Positions 44,554 through 52,995 of a stretch of DNA of 64,000 bases are shown here, piece by piece. Source of the stretch: Pseudomonas sp. R76. GTDB taxonomy: Bacteria; Pseudomonadota; Gammaproteobacteria; Pseudomonadales; Pseudomonadaceae. The notes beneath the pieces are model-generated. The model ran no database searches. It was not told where the DNA came from and saw only the letters and a program-made list of their open reading frames with translations. Numbering within the stretch: the first letter of the stretch is position 1; each line of letters starts with the position of its first letter. Position numbers and translations under genes: made by a program. Location of the stretch: contig NZ_CP019428.1 of the NCBI RefSeq assembly GCF_009834565.1, positions 4,216,001-4,280,000 on the forward strand, given 5' to 3'.

Positions 44554-45281
44554 TCAGCCTGCCCCCCAGCGAACGCGATTTGCATGCCTACGTCGATCAC
44601 CAACTGTTGGACAGCGACCGCCGCGTGCTTGAAACCTACTTGGCGGCCCACCCGGAAGTCGCCGCCCAGGTGCACGCCTGGCAACAGGATGCGCAGGCGC
44701 TGCGCGCGTCACTGAGCGGCGCGTTGCAACAACCGGCCAACCCCGAGTTGGACCCGGCACTGATTCGCCAGCGCATCAAGCATCAGTCGCGCCGCCACTT
44801 CGCCAGCGCCGCCGTGCTGCTGATCGCAATCAGCCTGGGCGGCATTGGCGGCTGGCACGCCCGTGAAGCCACGCAACCGGCGATGCTGCCGATGGCCGAC
44901 GCGATGCAGGCGTTCCGCCTGTTTGCCCAGGACGGCATCATGCCCGCCGACTACAACGCCGAGGACAGCGGCAGCATGCAGGCCTGGCTGGACCGCTACT
45001 TCAACCAGGCCCATCGCCTGCCGGACTTGAGCCAATCGGGCTTCAAACCGGTGAGCGGGCGTTTGCTCACCACCGAGCAAGGCGCTGCCGCCATGGTGCT
45101 GTACGAAGACGGGCAAGGTCGGCGCATCAGTTTCTACATCCGCCCACCGGGCCCGGAAAACGGCTTCCTGCCGCGCGGCAGCCGCAGCGCCGATGGCTTG
45201 CAGGCCGAGTACTGGTCCGGCAGCGGCTACAACTACGCCGTGGTCAGCCCGGTGGGTCAGCCGACTACGTTGAAGTTCTAG
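44550..45281 (+). CDS. anti-sigma factor (transmembrane)
   Basis: A 243-residue protein. The N-terminal segment PPSERDLHAYVDHQLLDSDRRVLETYLAAHPEVAAQVHAWQQDAQ is an anti-sigma (zinc-finger-like/RskA type) domain lacking a clear HxxxCxxC. One membrane segment lies at about residues 89-107 (FASAAVLLIAISLGGIGGW). The C-terminal periplasmic part is about 135 residues, with GRLLTTEQGAAAMVLYEDGQGRRISFYIRPPG. It should hold the sigma factor encoded upstream at the membrane. Its stop overlaps the convergent pilus tip gene by four bases. Confidence 0.88.
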   Translation: MISLPPSERDLHAYVDHQLLDSDRRVLETYLAAHPEVAAQVHAWQQDAQALRASLSGALQQPANPELDPALIRQRIKHQSRRHFASAAVLLIAISLGGIGGWHAREATQPAMLPMADAMQAFRLFAQDGIMPADYNAEDSGSMQAWLDRYFNQAHRLPDLSQSGFKPVSGRLLTTEQGAAAMVLYEDGQGRRISFYIRPPGPENGFLPRGSRSADGLQAEYWSGSGYNYAVVSPVGQPTTLKF

Positions 45282-46273
45282 AAGCCGACATCGAGCACCA
45301 CGTTGTCGATATAGGTGCCAGCGGGCGGCGTGGTTTGGTCGGTGTAGACCTTGGCGTTGTAGTTGAACACCTGGCTGCCGGTGCCCAGGCCGTTACCGGG
45401 GTTGATCTCGGCCGTGGAGCTGGCCCGCCGCGCCGCGCCCACACTGCCCCAGCGGGTGGTGCCGGCCCCCTGGAAGATGTCGTAAGCGAGAAAATTACTC
45501 CCGGACACCATGCGCCGCCGCCCGCCCACGCTCACGGGGTTCTGCCCATCGCTGAGGCCCACGGTATAGGCGCTGCCCTTGGTGCACGCCACACTGGCCT
45601 GCCCGCTGACGGTGGAAAACGCCCCGACCACCGGCGCACTGCCGAACGCGATGGGCGGTGTGGTGATCTGGCAGTCATTGACCACGGTCATGCTCACATT
45701 CAGTGTGGTGGTGCCACTGTTGACCTCGCGGCCCAGGCATATCCCGCCCAACCCAATGCCCGAACAGTAGTTCCAGTTCCAGAAAATGCTCAGGGTTTCG
45801 CTGTACACACCTGCAGCCACGTTGCTGCCAATGGTGGTGGCGAAGTACAGCGGCACGACTTTTGTGCCGGGCCCGAATACCAGGCCAAGGGACGCGGCAA
45901 TCCCGCCACTGCCGCCGAAATCGAACGCCGTGCCGCGTGTCATCGGGAACGCGGTGGTGTTGTTGGCGTAGACCGTATAGTCGATCACGTCACCGGTCGG
46001 CCCGACCAAACCGCCTTGTGAAGAGCCGGTAATGGTTGCGTAGAAATGGTCGCTGGAGGTCAATACCGACAGTACGGCGGGCGTGCAGCTCAAGCCACCG
46101 TTGGTGGTCGAACTGGGCTGGGAGGTGGTGCGCACGGTCATCGAACTCACCGTCGTGCCAAAGCTGGCCGGGACGGTGGCGGCCACCGAGCACACGGCCT
46201 GCACCTGCGCCGACACGCCCAGGCCCGCCACCAGCAGTAACCGCAACAGCCATTCCTTGACCCGCACACGCAC
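45278..46273 (-). CDS. Csu/CupE-type spore coat U domain tip adhesin
   Basis: A 331-residue secreted protein. A signal peptide (to about residue 26, SAQVQA) precedes two spore-coat-protein-U domains (about 27-190 and 195-331). The first has internal Cys pairs, the second ends with YTDQTTPPAGTYIDNVVLDVGF, the donor/C-terminal beta-strand pattern. The two-domain layout matches CsuE/CupE6, the tip adhesin of archaic chaperone-usher pili, which binds surfaces through hydrophobic loops. It is the last gene of the pilus operon, 11 bases after the usher stop. Confidence 0.87.
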   Translation of the reverse strand: MRVRVKEWLLRLLLVAGLGVSAQVQAVCSVAATVPASFGTTVSSMTVRTTSQPSSTTNGGLSCTPAVLSVLTSSDHFYATITGSSQGGLVGPTGDVIDYTVYANNTTAFPMTRGTAFDFGGSGGIAASLGLVFGPGTKVVPLYFATTIGSNVAAGVYSETLSIFWNWNYCSGIGLGGICLGREVNSGTTTLNVSMTVVNDCQITTPPIAFGSAPVVGAFSTVSGQASVACTKGSAYTVGLSDGQNPVSVGGRRRMVSGSNFLAYDIFQGAGTTRWGSVGAARRASSTAEINPGNGLGTGSQVFNYNAKVYTDQTTPPAGTYIDNVVLDVGF

Positions 46274-46284
46274 ACTCCTTTATG

Positions 46285-48678
46285 TCATTGGCACACCAGT
46301 GGCCCGATCAGCGGCACCTGCTCCTGTGTTGTATCGAGCTCGAACGTGGCCTGGCAGGTCTGGCCGTCGCCGACCGTGACCTGCAAGGTGTTATGCGCCG
46401 CGAGGTTTTCCAGGTAGACCAGGCCGTCCCAGCCGACCACCGCCAACGCGCCGCTTTGTTCATGACGCACCTGGCTGCCCAGGGGCAGATCCTGATGCTG
46501 GGCATCGACCAAGGTGATGCTCGCGGCGAGCACCCGACGCACCGGGAACTCCAGCAAATACCCACTGCCCCGGCGCACGGCAACGCGTTGCTCGACATTC
46601 GGCACCTGTACGTTGGCCGGCAGGTTCAGTGGGTCGATCTCGTATTTGGCGCGGTAGTAGGCGCTGGTCCACGGCACCAGCAGGTGGCCGTTGCGGTCGG
46701 TTTCGCCGACCACCTGGTTCTCGTAGCGCACCGGCACGCCGCTGACGCCGTCGGTGCTCACCACCACAAACGCATCGTTGACGCGGTTGGCGGCGAACAC
46801 TTGGTTGTCCATCCACACCAGCGAGCCGCTGGCATCCGCCCAGCGGGTTTCGGCGTCGCTGGTGCCGTACACGCCCGCCTGCAATTGCACCGACTGCAGG
46901 CGCCAGGTCAGGTCGGCCTGACGATAAGCCGGGCCATCACCGCTGGCGTAACCCAGGTTAAAGCCCACGCCACCCTCGGCGGGCACCGCACGGCTGTAGT
47001 TGACGCGCTGCAGGCTTTGCCCGGTTTTGCTGCGTTCGCTGCCCACACTGAGGCTGCCGTAGACGTCGAAGGGAATGACCACCTGCGCCTGCACGGCCCA
47101 ACTGCTGTCGCCGACTTCATGGTTAGCCGACAGGTAAAAACTGCTGTTGCGCCACAGCGATTTGCTCCAGGTCATATTCACCAGGCGCGTGCGCGAATCG
47201 TCCGCCGCCTGCACATCGAAATAACCCACGCCGAGGCTGCCGAAATCGTTGAGGTTCAGGCTCAAGGTGGCTTGCTGGCTGCGCTTGCTGAGGCTGGCAT
47301 ACGGCGTATCGACCAGGCTCAGGTCGGCGTATTCATCGCGTCGTTCCACGCGTTGGTAAGACAGGCTGTAACGCTGATTGCTGTATTGGTAGCCCAGGCT
47401 CAACTGCTGGCCGGTGCGGCCGTCGAACTGGCTTTGGCTGACGGCGGCGTTGAGCACGCCGAAATTGCCCATGCGCAGGTTGCCGCCGACACCGCCCAAG
47501 GCCAGGTCGCCGGAGGCTTCGGCGTGGCTTTCCAGGGTAAACGCATCCGAGAGCCCATAGCGAAAGGTGCCACTGGCCACGCCGGGGCCGTAGCCGAAAT
47601 CGCGCACGGTGTAATCGCGGCGCAGGTTACCCGCCGCCACCGAGAAATCCGACAAGCCCTTTTGCAACAGCGTGCTGGTGACATAGAACGGCACCGTGGT
47701 CGACACCTGCCGGCCGAGGGCATCGGTGGTGACCACCACCGCCTCCCCCGCGCCGTTGATAAACGGTACGTTGGTGAGGGTGTACGGCCCCGGCTGCAGG
47801 TCGGCGCTGCTGGTTTTGTAACCGTTGATAAACAGGTCCACCGACGACGGCACCGCCGCTTCCCCGGCGAACTGTGGCAAGGGGTAAGTGACCAGATCGG
47901 GGCGCACGCCAAAGTCGCGGGATACCTGCACGCCGCCCAGGCGTACCGAGGTGCTCCAGGGCAAGGCGCCACTGATCACGTCGCCCGCTTCGTAGGTCAG
48001 CAGGCGCTCATCGTCGGAAAAACGCCACGTGGTGTCATAACGGCGATAGCCATTGTCGAGGCTGCTGCCCGCTGTCTCCCGGCCAATGGTGGCGCGGTAC
48101 TGGCCGGTGTTGGACAGCGTGCCCCAACTGTCGAACAGCCTGACTTCGTTGAAGATGCCGAGGTAAGTGCCGGCGTCATCCGTGTCGTTCAGGTAGGCGT
48201 CATAGTTGAGCAACGCGCCGAAACTGGTCAGCGCCTGGGTTCGCGGGTAGTTATTGCGGCTGCCGATAAATTGCTCCTGCAACCAGGCGGGTGGCACCGT
48301 GAGCATCAGCCGCTGGCCCTGGCTGTCGTAGTCGGTGTGCAGGCCCGGCAGGTTTTCCAGCGCGACCTCGGCGCCCACCTCGCCAGGCAGCTTCATGCCG
48401 ATCTCCTGCAACACCGAGGCCGGCAGAAACAATTGCCCGGCGCGCTGATTGACGGCGACCACGCGGCCGGTGTCCATCTGGTTGACCACCAGTTCCAGAA
48501 ACAACTGAGCATCGGCAACAGCCTCCATACTGCTGGGAGGGGGCGGCAACGGCGCGGCCACGCCCGGCGCCGCAAACACCAGGCCGGACAAGCCACTCAC
48601 CACCCACACCGATCGCCATAGATATCGAGCTCGACCATGGCTCACCAAGGCTTTGTGTCCATCAATGGACATCTCCAT
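46285..48678 (-). CDS. archaic chaperone-usher pathway outer membrane usher
   Basis: A 797-residue usher (CsuD/CupE5-like). After a signal sequence (cleavage probably near AAPGVAA, residue about 42) comes the N-terminal domain (QLFLELVVNQMDTGRVVAVNQRAGQLFLP), a 24-strand barrel, a plug domain, and C-terminal domains with GQTCQATFELDTTQEQVPLIGPLVC. It forms the outer membrane pore that assembles pilus subunits. The start is uncertain: ATG 48678 or 48672, with GGAG between. It lies between the chaperone and tip adhesin genes. Confidence 0.92.
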   Translation of the reverse strand: MEMSIDGHKALVSHGRARYLWRSVWVVSGLSGLVFAAPGVAAPLPPPPSSMEAVADAQLFLELVVNQMDTGRVVAVNQRAGQLFLPASVLQEIGMKLPGEVGAEVALENLPGLHTDYDSQGQRLMLTVPPAWLQEQFIGSRNNYPRTQALTSFGALLNYDAYLNDTDDAGTYLGIFNEVRLFDSWGTLSNTGQYRATIGRETAGSSLDNGYRRYDTTWRFSDDERLLTYEAGDVISGALPWSTSVRLGGVQVSRDFGVRPDLVTYPLPQFAGEAAVPSSVDLFINGYKTSSADLQPGPYTLTNVPFINGAGEAVVVTTDALGRQVSTTVPFYVTSTLLQKGLSDFSVAAGNLRRDYTVRDFGYGPGVASGTFRYGLSDAFTLESHAEASGDLALGGVGGNLRMGNFGVLNAAVSQSQFDGRTGQQLSLGYQYSNQRYSLSYQRVERRDEYADLSLVDTPYASLSKRSQQATLSLNLNDFGSLGVGYFDVQAADDSRTRLVNMTWSKSLWRNSSFYLSANHEVGDSSWAVQAQVVIPFDVYGSLSVGSERSKTGQSLQRVNYSRAVPAEGGVGFNLGYASGDGPAYRQADLTWRLQSVQLQAGVYGTSDAETRWADASGSLVWMDNQVFAANRVNDAFVVVSTDGVSGVPVRYENQVVGETDRNGHLLVPWTSAYYRAKYEIDPLNLPANVQVPNVEQRVAVRRGSGYLLEFPVRRVLAASITLVDAQHQDLPLGSQVRHEQSGALAVVGWDGLVYLENLAAHNTLQVTVGDGQTCQATFELDTTQEQVPLIGPLVCQ

Positions 48679-48719
48679 CCGTTAACACCAGGGGCTGCTC
48701 CATGCCCTATCGCACGGTT

Positions 48720-49505
48720 TTATCGCCCTGGCGCGAGGCTCTCCAGTTGCGTCGCACCATTCACACGTACCTGCAACGGCTGATCCGCCGGCAGCCCATC
48801 CGGTACCGCCCAGCGCATGGTCGCGCCCGGCAGCACATAGCCCATCAAACCTTCCACCAGTGGCCGCGGCTGGCCGCCTTGCTTGAAGGTGGCATCGGTC
48901 AAACGCGCGTGGACGGCGCCCTGGTTGCGCATCTCGACGTAATTGCGCCCGCCAATGCTGACTTTTTTCCAGCTCAGGTCCGGCTTGCCGGCGCCCTTCG
49001 GGTCACGATCGCGGGTGCCATCGACCTTGCTCCACAGGCCTGGGCCATAAGCGAACAGCGGCACCGAATAACGCATCTGGAAACGCACCGCGGCGGCGGT
49101 CTTGCCATCGGCCGGGGCGGCGGGCGGCGTGGCCGAAGGGATCTCATCGATGATGATGCGATAGGCCAATTCCTGGCCCGGCGGCACCTCTTTGGTACGG
49201 GTCAGGCGCACCAACTGCTTCTGCCCCGGCTCGATTTTCGCCACCGGCGGGCTGCCAATCACGTCGCGCTGGTTCTGGTACTGCTCATCAAAGCCGCTCT
49301 GGGTCCAGGCAAACACGCGGATTTGCAGGTTGGCGGTCTCGGTGCCACGGTTCTCCAGCCACAATGCGCTGGCCTGTTGATCGGCCTCCAGCACCGGGTC
49401 AATCGGCCAGATCAACACCGAGCTGGCCGCCTGGGCCTGCCCCGCCGCCAACCCCAACACCGCGCTTAAACCCGCTGCCCACCACTGCCGGGAAGCTGCA
49501 TACAT
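48720..49505 (-). CDS. periplasmic pilus chaperone (PapD-like, archaic type)
   Basis: A 261-residue PapD-type chaperone (CsuC/CupE4-like). The signal peptide ends near AAGQAQA (about residue 27). The N-terminal Ig-like domain shows SVLIWPIDPVLEADQQASALWLENRGTE and the F1-G1 region EPGQKQLVRLTRTKEVPPGQELAYRIIIDEIP, with the conserved Arg/Lys cleft. It donates a beta-strand to fold subunits in the periplasm. I chose ATG 49505, which has GGAG eight bases upstream; an ATG-less extension to 49514 exists. Confidence 0.92.
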   Translation of the reverse strand: MYAASRQWWAAGLSAVLGLAAGQAQAASSVLIWPIDPVLEADQQASALWLENRGTETANLQIRVFAWTQSGFDEQYQNQRDVIGSPPVAKIEPGQKQLVRLTRTKEVPPGQELAYRIIIDEIPSATPPAAPADGKTAAAVRFQMRYSVPLFAYGPGLWSKVDGTRDRDPKGAGKPDLSWKKVSIGGRNYVEMRNQGAVHARLTDATFKQGGQPRPLVEGLMGYVLPGATMRWAVPDGLPADQPLQVRVNGATQLESLAPGR

Positions 49506-49532
49506 AGGTCTCACTCCTTATTGCCAATCGCC

Positions 49533-50033
49533 TTACCACGACAGCTGCACCTGCAACGTGTCGCTGTACGTCCCCCCAGGCGTATTACCCGGTAACTGCA
49601 CTCGCCCATAAATCGGCAAGGTGATGCTGGCGGCGTTGGCGTAGGTCACGCTCACGCTTTGGCTGATGCCCAGGCTCTGGCTGAACGCCGCGTCCCGAAA
49701 CAGCTGATACGCCACTTGGGCGGTGCCGCTATTGAGCTGCATCCGCCGGCCACTGTTGTTGTGCAAACCGCCATCGACACTCATGTTCAGCGCCACCCCC
49801 GGCGTACATTGCAGGGTCACGCCGCCGGTGAGTGCGACCGACGCCGTGCTGGTCGCCAGTGCCGAGTACGTGCCGAACACCAGGCTGCCGTAGTTCGTCC
49901 CGCCACCGACCACCAGGCAGCCGGGCGTGATCGTCGCGCTGACCTGGAACGATTGGCTGGTCACCGCCAGCAGCGACACCGGCATGCCCCAGCCGATGCA
50001 CACCGCCAACGTCGCCCACCCTGCCCGGTTCAT
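49533..50033 (-). CDS. Csu/CupE-type pilin subunit (SCPU domain), fourth in operon
   Basis: A 166-residue protein with signal peptide (to about residue 23) and one spore-coat-U domain. VSATITPGCLVVGGGTNYGSLVFG carries the conserved first Cys, LTGGVTLQCTPGVALNMSVDGGLH the second, and GNTPGGTYSDTLQVQLSW the terminal strand. It is a minor or major pilus subunit; order alone suggests the one nearest the chaperone. It is 27 bases upstream of the chaperone. Confidence 0.87.
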   Translation of the reverse strand: MNRAGWATLAVCIGWGMPVSLLAVTSQSFQVSATITPGCLVVGGGTNYGSLVFGTYSALATSTASVALTGGVTLQCTPGVALNMSVDGGLHNNSGRRMQLNSGTAQVAYQLFRDAAFSQSLGISQSVSVTYANAASITLPIYGRVQLPGNTPGGTYSDTLQVQLSW

Positions 50034-50038
50034 GACCC

Positions 50039-50572
50039 TTAGAACGTCAGGGTCACATTGACGGTGTCGGTATACGTACCGGCCGGCAGCCCGGCCTTGC
50101 CATTGGCCTTACCGTAAATATTCACGGCCTGGGCAACACCCGTACTCGGCGCCAGGTTGATCACGCCGCCGATGGCCAGCAGCTGCGAATGGCCGCTGTC
50201 GGTGTACAAGTCATACGGCACGTAGTTGGCCACGCCGTCGTAGAGTGCGCGGGCGCCGCCGGTGGATTTGCCGTCATTGGCGCCGGCGGACACGGTCAGC
50301 GTCGGCGAGGTGCCCGCCGAACACAGAATCGACAACGCCCCGCCACCGCCGCCCAGCACCTGACCGTCGGCTTCGGTGAACAGGCTGTTGGCCGTGCCGA
50401 AGTTCAAGTTACCGAAGCTCATCCCGCCGGTCGCCGCCGCACCATTGACCTGGCAACTGCTGGTCAGCACCAGCGTCGCGGTGACGGTGCCGGCCACGGT
50501 CGCCGCCTGCGCCCCCGACACCCACACCAGCGCCATCAATGGAAAAACCGCTTTCGATACAAGTGCATGCAT
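50039..50572 (-). CDS. Csu/CupE-type pilin subunit, third in operon
   Basis: A 177-residue subunit. The signal peptide MHALVSKAVFPLMALVWVSGAQA is followed by VAGTVTATLVLTSSCQVNG, GNLNFGTANSLF and LPAGTYTDTVNVTLTF. Its Gly/Ala-rich, low-charge sequence is most like a major Csu-type pilin. ATG 50572 has GAGG nine bases upstream; an ATG at 50587 (MRMNI-) is an alternative. Five bases separate it from the next gene. Confidence 0.87.
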   Translation of the reverse strand: MHALVSKAVFPLMALVWVSGAQAATVAGTVTATLVLTSSCQVNGAAATGGMSFGNLNFGTANSLFTEADGQVLGGGGGALSILCSAGTSPTLTVSAGANDGKSTGGARALYDGVANYVPYDLYTDSGHSQLLAIGGVINLAPSTGVAQAVNIYGKANGKAGLPAGTYTDTVNVTLTF

Positions 50573-50590
50573 GATGTTCATCCTCATGGT

Positions 50591-51136
50591 TTACCAATCC
50601 AGAGTCACCGTCAGGGTGTCTGTGTAGATGCCGGCCGGTAGGGCCCTGGTATTCGCCACCACCGAGCCGAATACCGGGATCGGTACTTGTGTGCCCTTGG
50701 TCACGACGAAATTGCGTTGTTGGCCGATGCTGTAGTCGCTGTGGCCCAGCGGGTCAGCCGAAAGCCGATAGGGAATGGTCTGGCGCCCGTTGCTCAGGCG
50801 CCGTGTGGTGCCGTCGCCGTTGGCGCCGCCGTCGATGGTCACGGTGAAACTGCTGACCACCGAGGGGTTGCACGACACCGACAGCGGCGCCTTGCTGCCG
50901 TCGGTCACGCCTGCGCCCAAGGGGTTGCTCCAGGTCGGCCCCTGGCTGCCGAAGTCGAGCAACGCGGTGCCGCCCGTGGGGCTGACCGGGGCGCTTTCTA
51001 CGCCTTTACTGACTTCGCAACTGGCGGTGATCACCAAACGCGCGTGGATCTGCCCGTTGACCGCTGCCGCCTGGGCGTCATCCGCCAGCAGCAACAGGCC
51101 GCCCATGGCCACAAGGGCCCAGACCCGGCTTACCAT
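50591..51136 (-). CDS. Csu/CupE-type pilin subunit, second in operon
   Basis: A 181-residue exported SCPU-domain protein. The signal peptide ends after ADDAQA (about residue 23). ARLVITASCEVSKGVES, LDFGSQGPTWSNPLGAGV, LSVSCNPSVVSSFTVTIDGGANG and LPAGIYTDTLTVTLDW form the usual pattern of two Cys and the C-terminal donor-type strand. Its ATG overlaps the preceding subunit stop by seven bases. Confidence 0.87.
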   Translation of the reverse strand: MVSRVWALVAMGGLLLLADDAQAAAVNGQIHARLVITASCEVSKGVESAPVSPTGGTALLDFGSQGPTWSNPLGAGVTDGSKAPLSVSCNPSVVSSFTVTIDGGANGDGTTRRLSNGRQTIPYRLSADPLGHSDYSIGQQRNFVVTKGTQVPIPVFGSVVANTRALPAGIYTDTLTVTLDW

Positions 51137-51657
51137 GTGACCGTGACCTTGAGCAGGTCGGTGTAGCGGCCGACGGCGGGGATGTCTTTGAGCGGTTCGA
51201 TGCGGCCATACAGCGGCAGGTCGACCGAGCCGGAGTCCGGCACGCGCCCGCTCAGCGGTTCATTCACGGACAACGGAATTCGCCGCGCTGCATCGGCGTA
51301 AATACGATAGGGAATGGGTTTGCTCGAAGGGGTTGCGGCACTCAGGTAGCGTACTTCGCCTACGCCGCCGTGCAGGCCGCCGTCGACGCGCATTTGATAG
51401 GGCGTGTCGGGGTTGCATTCCAGACGTGGCTGGCGCTGGCTGATCAGCGCCGCACTCAAGGGGCCGGCCGGGTCATCCAGACGCGGGCCGCTGCCGAAAT
51501 CCAAAACGCCAAGCTGCTCGATGCCAGCACTGCGGGTGGTGCCCACCAGCTGGCAGCCCCGCTGCACGTCGATGCGCACCTCCACTTGGAGCTGCGCAGC
51601 GTAAACCGTGCTGCAGAGCATCGTGCCCATGACTGCCAATACCACTCGTCCCTTCAC
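51130..51657 (-). CDS. Csu/CupE-type pilin subunit, first in operon
   Basis: A 175-residue SCPU-domain subunit and the first gene of the seven-gene pilus operon. The signal peptide reaches about TVYA (residue 20). VEVRIDVQRGCQLVGT and PRLECNPDTPYQMRVDGGLHGG give the Cys pair; DIPAVGRYTDLLKVTVTW ends the chain. It is the most diverged and most charged of the four subunits. I chose GTG 51657, with AGGA nine bases upstream; a TTG at 51666 is the longer alternative. Confidence 0.83.
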   Translation of the reverse strand: MKGRVVLAVMGTMLCSTVYAAQLQVEVRIDVQRGCQLVGTTRSAGIEQLGVLDFGSGPRLDDPAGPLSAALISQRQPRLECNPDTPYQMRVDGGLHGGVGEVRYLSAATPSSKPIPYRIYADAARRIPLSVNEPLSGRVPDSGSVDLPLYGRIEPLKDIPAVGRYTDLLKVTVTW

Positions 51658-51846
51658 TGCACCCAATCCTTTGTACAGGGGTAATTGCTGTGTAGGAGGT
51701 TAGTCACTCAGGGGGAAACTGCCAGTCTGGACAGGATTACAGCTGCGACATGCTGTTTCGAGATAGCTGGCAGCGCCCTTCTCTATTGGTCAAAACGTGA
51801 CGGGCGCCCTAAAGTGAGCAACCACCGCACTACAGAGTGACTTGCA

Positions 51847-52956
51847 TTGGCTGTGCTTCCCCTGATCCGGCGCCTGCTCGGTAAAACCACCGCACCTTCG
51901 GGCCCCTCGCCTATCCCGGCGTTCTTCAAGCAAAAAGCCGAGCAGCAGGGCTACACCCTCAGCACCGGCCAAACCCTGGCAATCGCCGCCCTGGCCCGCG
52001 AGACCGAGCACCTGCTCACCGCCACGCCGACGCGCAGCCTGTACCTGCACGGCCCGGTGGGGCGCGGAAAAAGCTGGCTGCTCGACGGGTTTTTCCAGGC
52101 GTTGCCGATTGCCGAGAAGCAGCGCGTGCATTTCCACGCGTTTTTTGCGCGCCTGCATCGCGGCATGTTCCAGCACCGCGAGCACGACGATGCCTTGGGC
52201 GTCACACTGGACGAGCTGCTGGCGGATTGCCGAGTACTGTGTTTCGACGAGTTCCATGTGCACGATATCGGCGATGCCATGCTCATCAGCCGGCTGTTCA
52301 AAGCCTTGTTCCAGCGTGGCGTGTGGGTGCTGGTGACCTCCAACTATGCCCCCGAGGGGTTGCTGCCCAACCCGCTGTACCACGAACGGTTCAAGCCAGT
52401 GATCGACCTGATCGCTGCGCGCATGGACGTGCTGGAAGTCAGCTCGCCCCAGGACTTTCGCAGCCTGCCCCAGGCGCATGCCGAGCAACGCTTCAGCGCC
52501 GGTCAGTATGTATGGCCCGGCACAGCCGCCCAGCGTGAAGCGCTGGGGCTGCCCGCCGTGGATGGCCCGGCGCAGACCCTGCAAGTCGGCAACCGCCAGT
52601 TGCGGTGTCGCAGCCATCAGGCGCCGACCATCGTCTTCACCTTCAACGACCTTTGCGAACAGCTCACGGCCGTGATGGATTACCTGCTGCTGTGCCAGGA
52701 TTTCGACCACTGGGTCATCGACGGGCTGCCGCAATTGGCCGAATGCCCAATCGCCGTGCAACAGCGTTTTATCAACCTGGTGGATGTGCTTTACGACCAG
52801 GACAAACGCCTGACGCTGATCGGTCAACAGCCGCTGGCGCACTGCCTGGAAGGCCAAGCCATCGACCTTGCCCGCACCGCCAGCCGCCTGCATCAATTAC
52901 AAACCGCCGAATTGCAAAGCCTGTGCCCGCAACCCGCGCATCACCCGGTATCATGA
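51847..52956 (+). CDS. zapE: AFG1/ZapE family ATPase (paralogue)
   Basis: A protein of about 369 residues in the AFG1-like P-loop ATPase family. Walker A is LHGPVGRGKSWLLDGF (residues about 66-80) and Walker B RVLCFDEFHVHDIGDAMLI. SNYAPEGLLPNPLYHERF is the sensor segment, and DFDHWVIDGLPQLAECPIAVQQRFINLVDVLYDQ is the family C-terminal block. ZapE destabilises FtsZ polymers in E. coli. I suspect this is a second copy, since the core zapE normally sits near rplM. The start is uncertain: TTG 51847 or GTG 51853. The LRR-kinase follows after 39 bases. Confidence 0.85.
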   Translation: MAVLPLIRRLLGKTTAPSGPSPIPAFFKQKAEQQGYTLSTGQTLAIAALARETEHLLTATPTRSLYLHGPVGRGKSWLLDGFFQALPIAEKQRVHFHAFFARLHRGMFQHREHDDALGVTLDELLADCRVLCFDEFHVHDIGDAMLISRLFKALFQRGVWVLVTSNYAPEGLLPNPLYHERFKPVIDLIAARMDVLEVSSPQDFRSLPQAHAEQRFSAGQYVWPGTAAQREALGLPAVDGPAQTLQVGNRQLRCRSHQAPTIVFTFNDLCEQLTAVMDYLLLCQDFDHWVIDGLPQLAECPIAVQQRFINLVDVLYDQDKRLTLIGQQPLAHCLEGQAIDLARTASRLHQLQTAELQSLCPQPAHHPVS

Positions 52957-52995
52957 GCGCCTTTTACGCCCTCTTGCCGAGTGACCGCGCCGTTC

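Noticed and set aside
46282..48621. 779-residue plus-strand ORF opposite the usher gene
   Set aside because: Mirror frame of the usher; the minus-strand product has signal peptide and usher domains.
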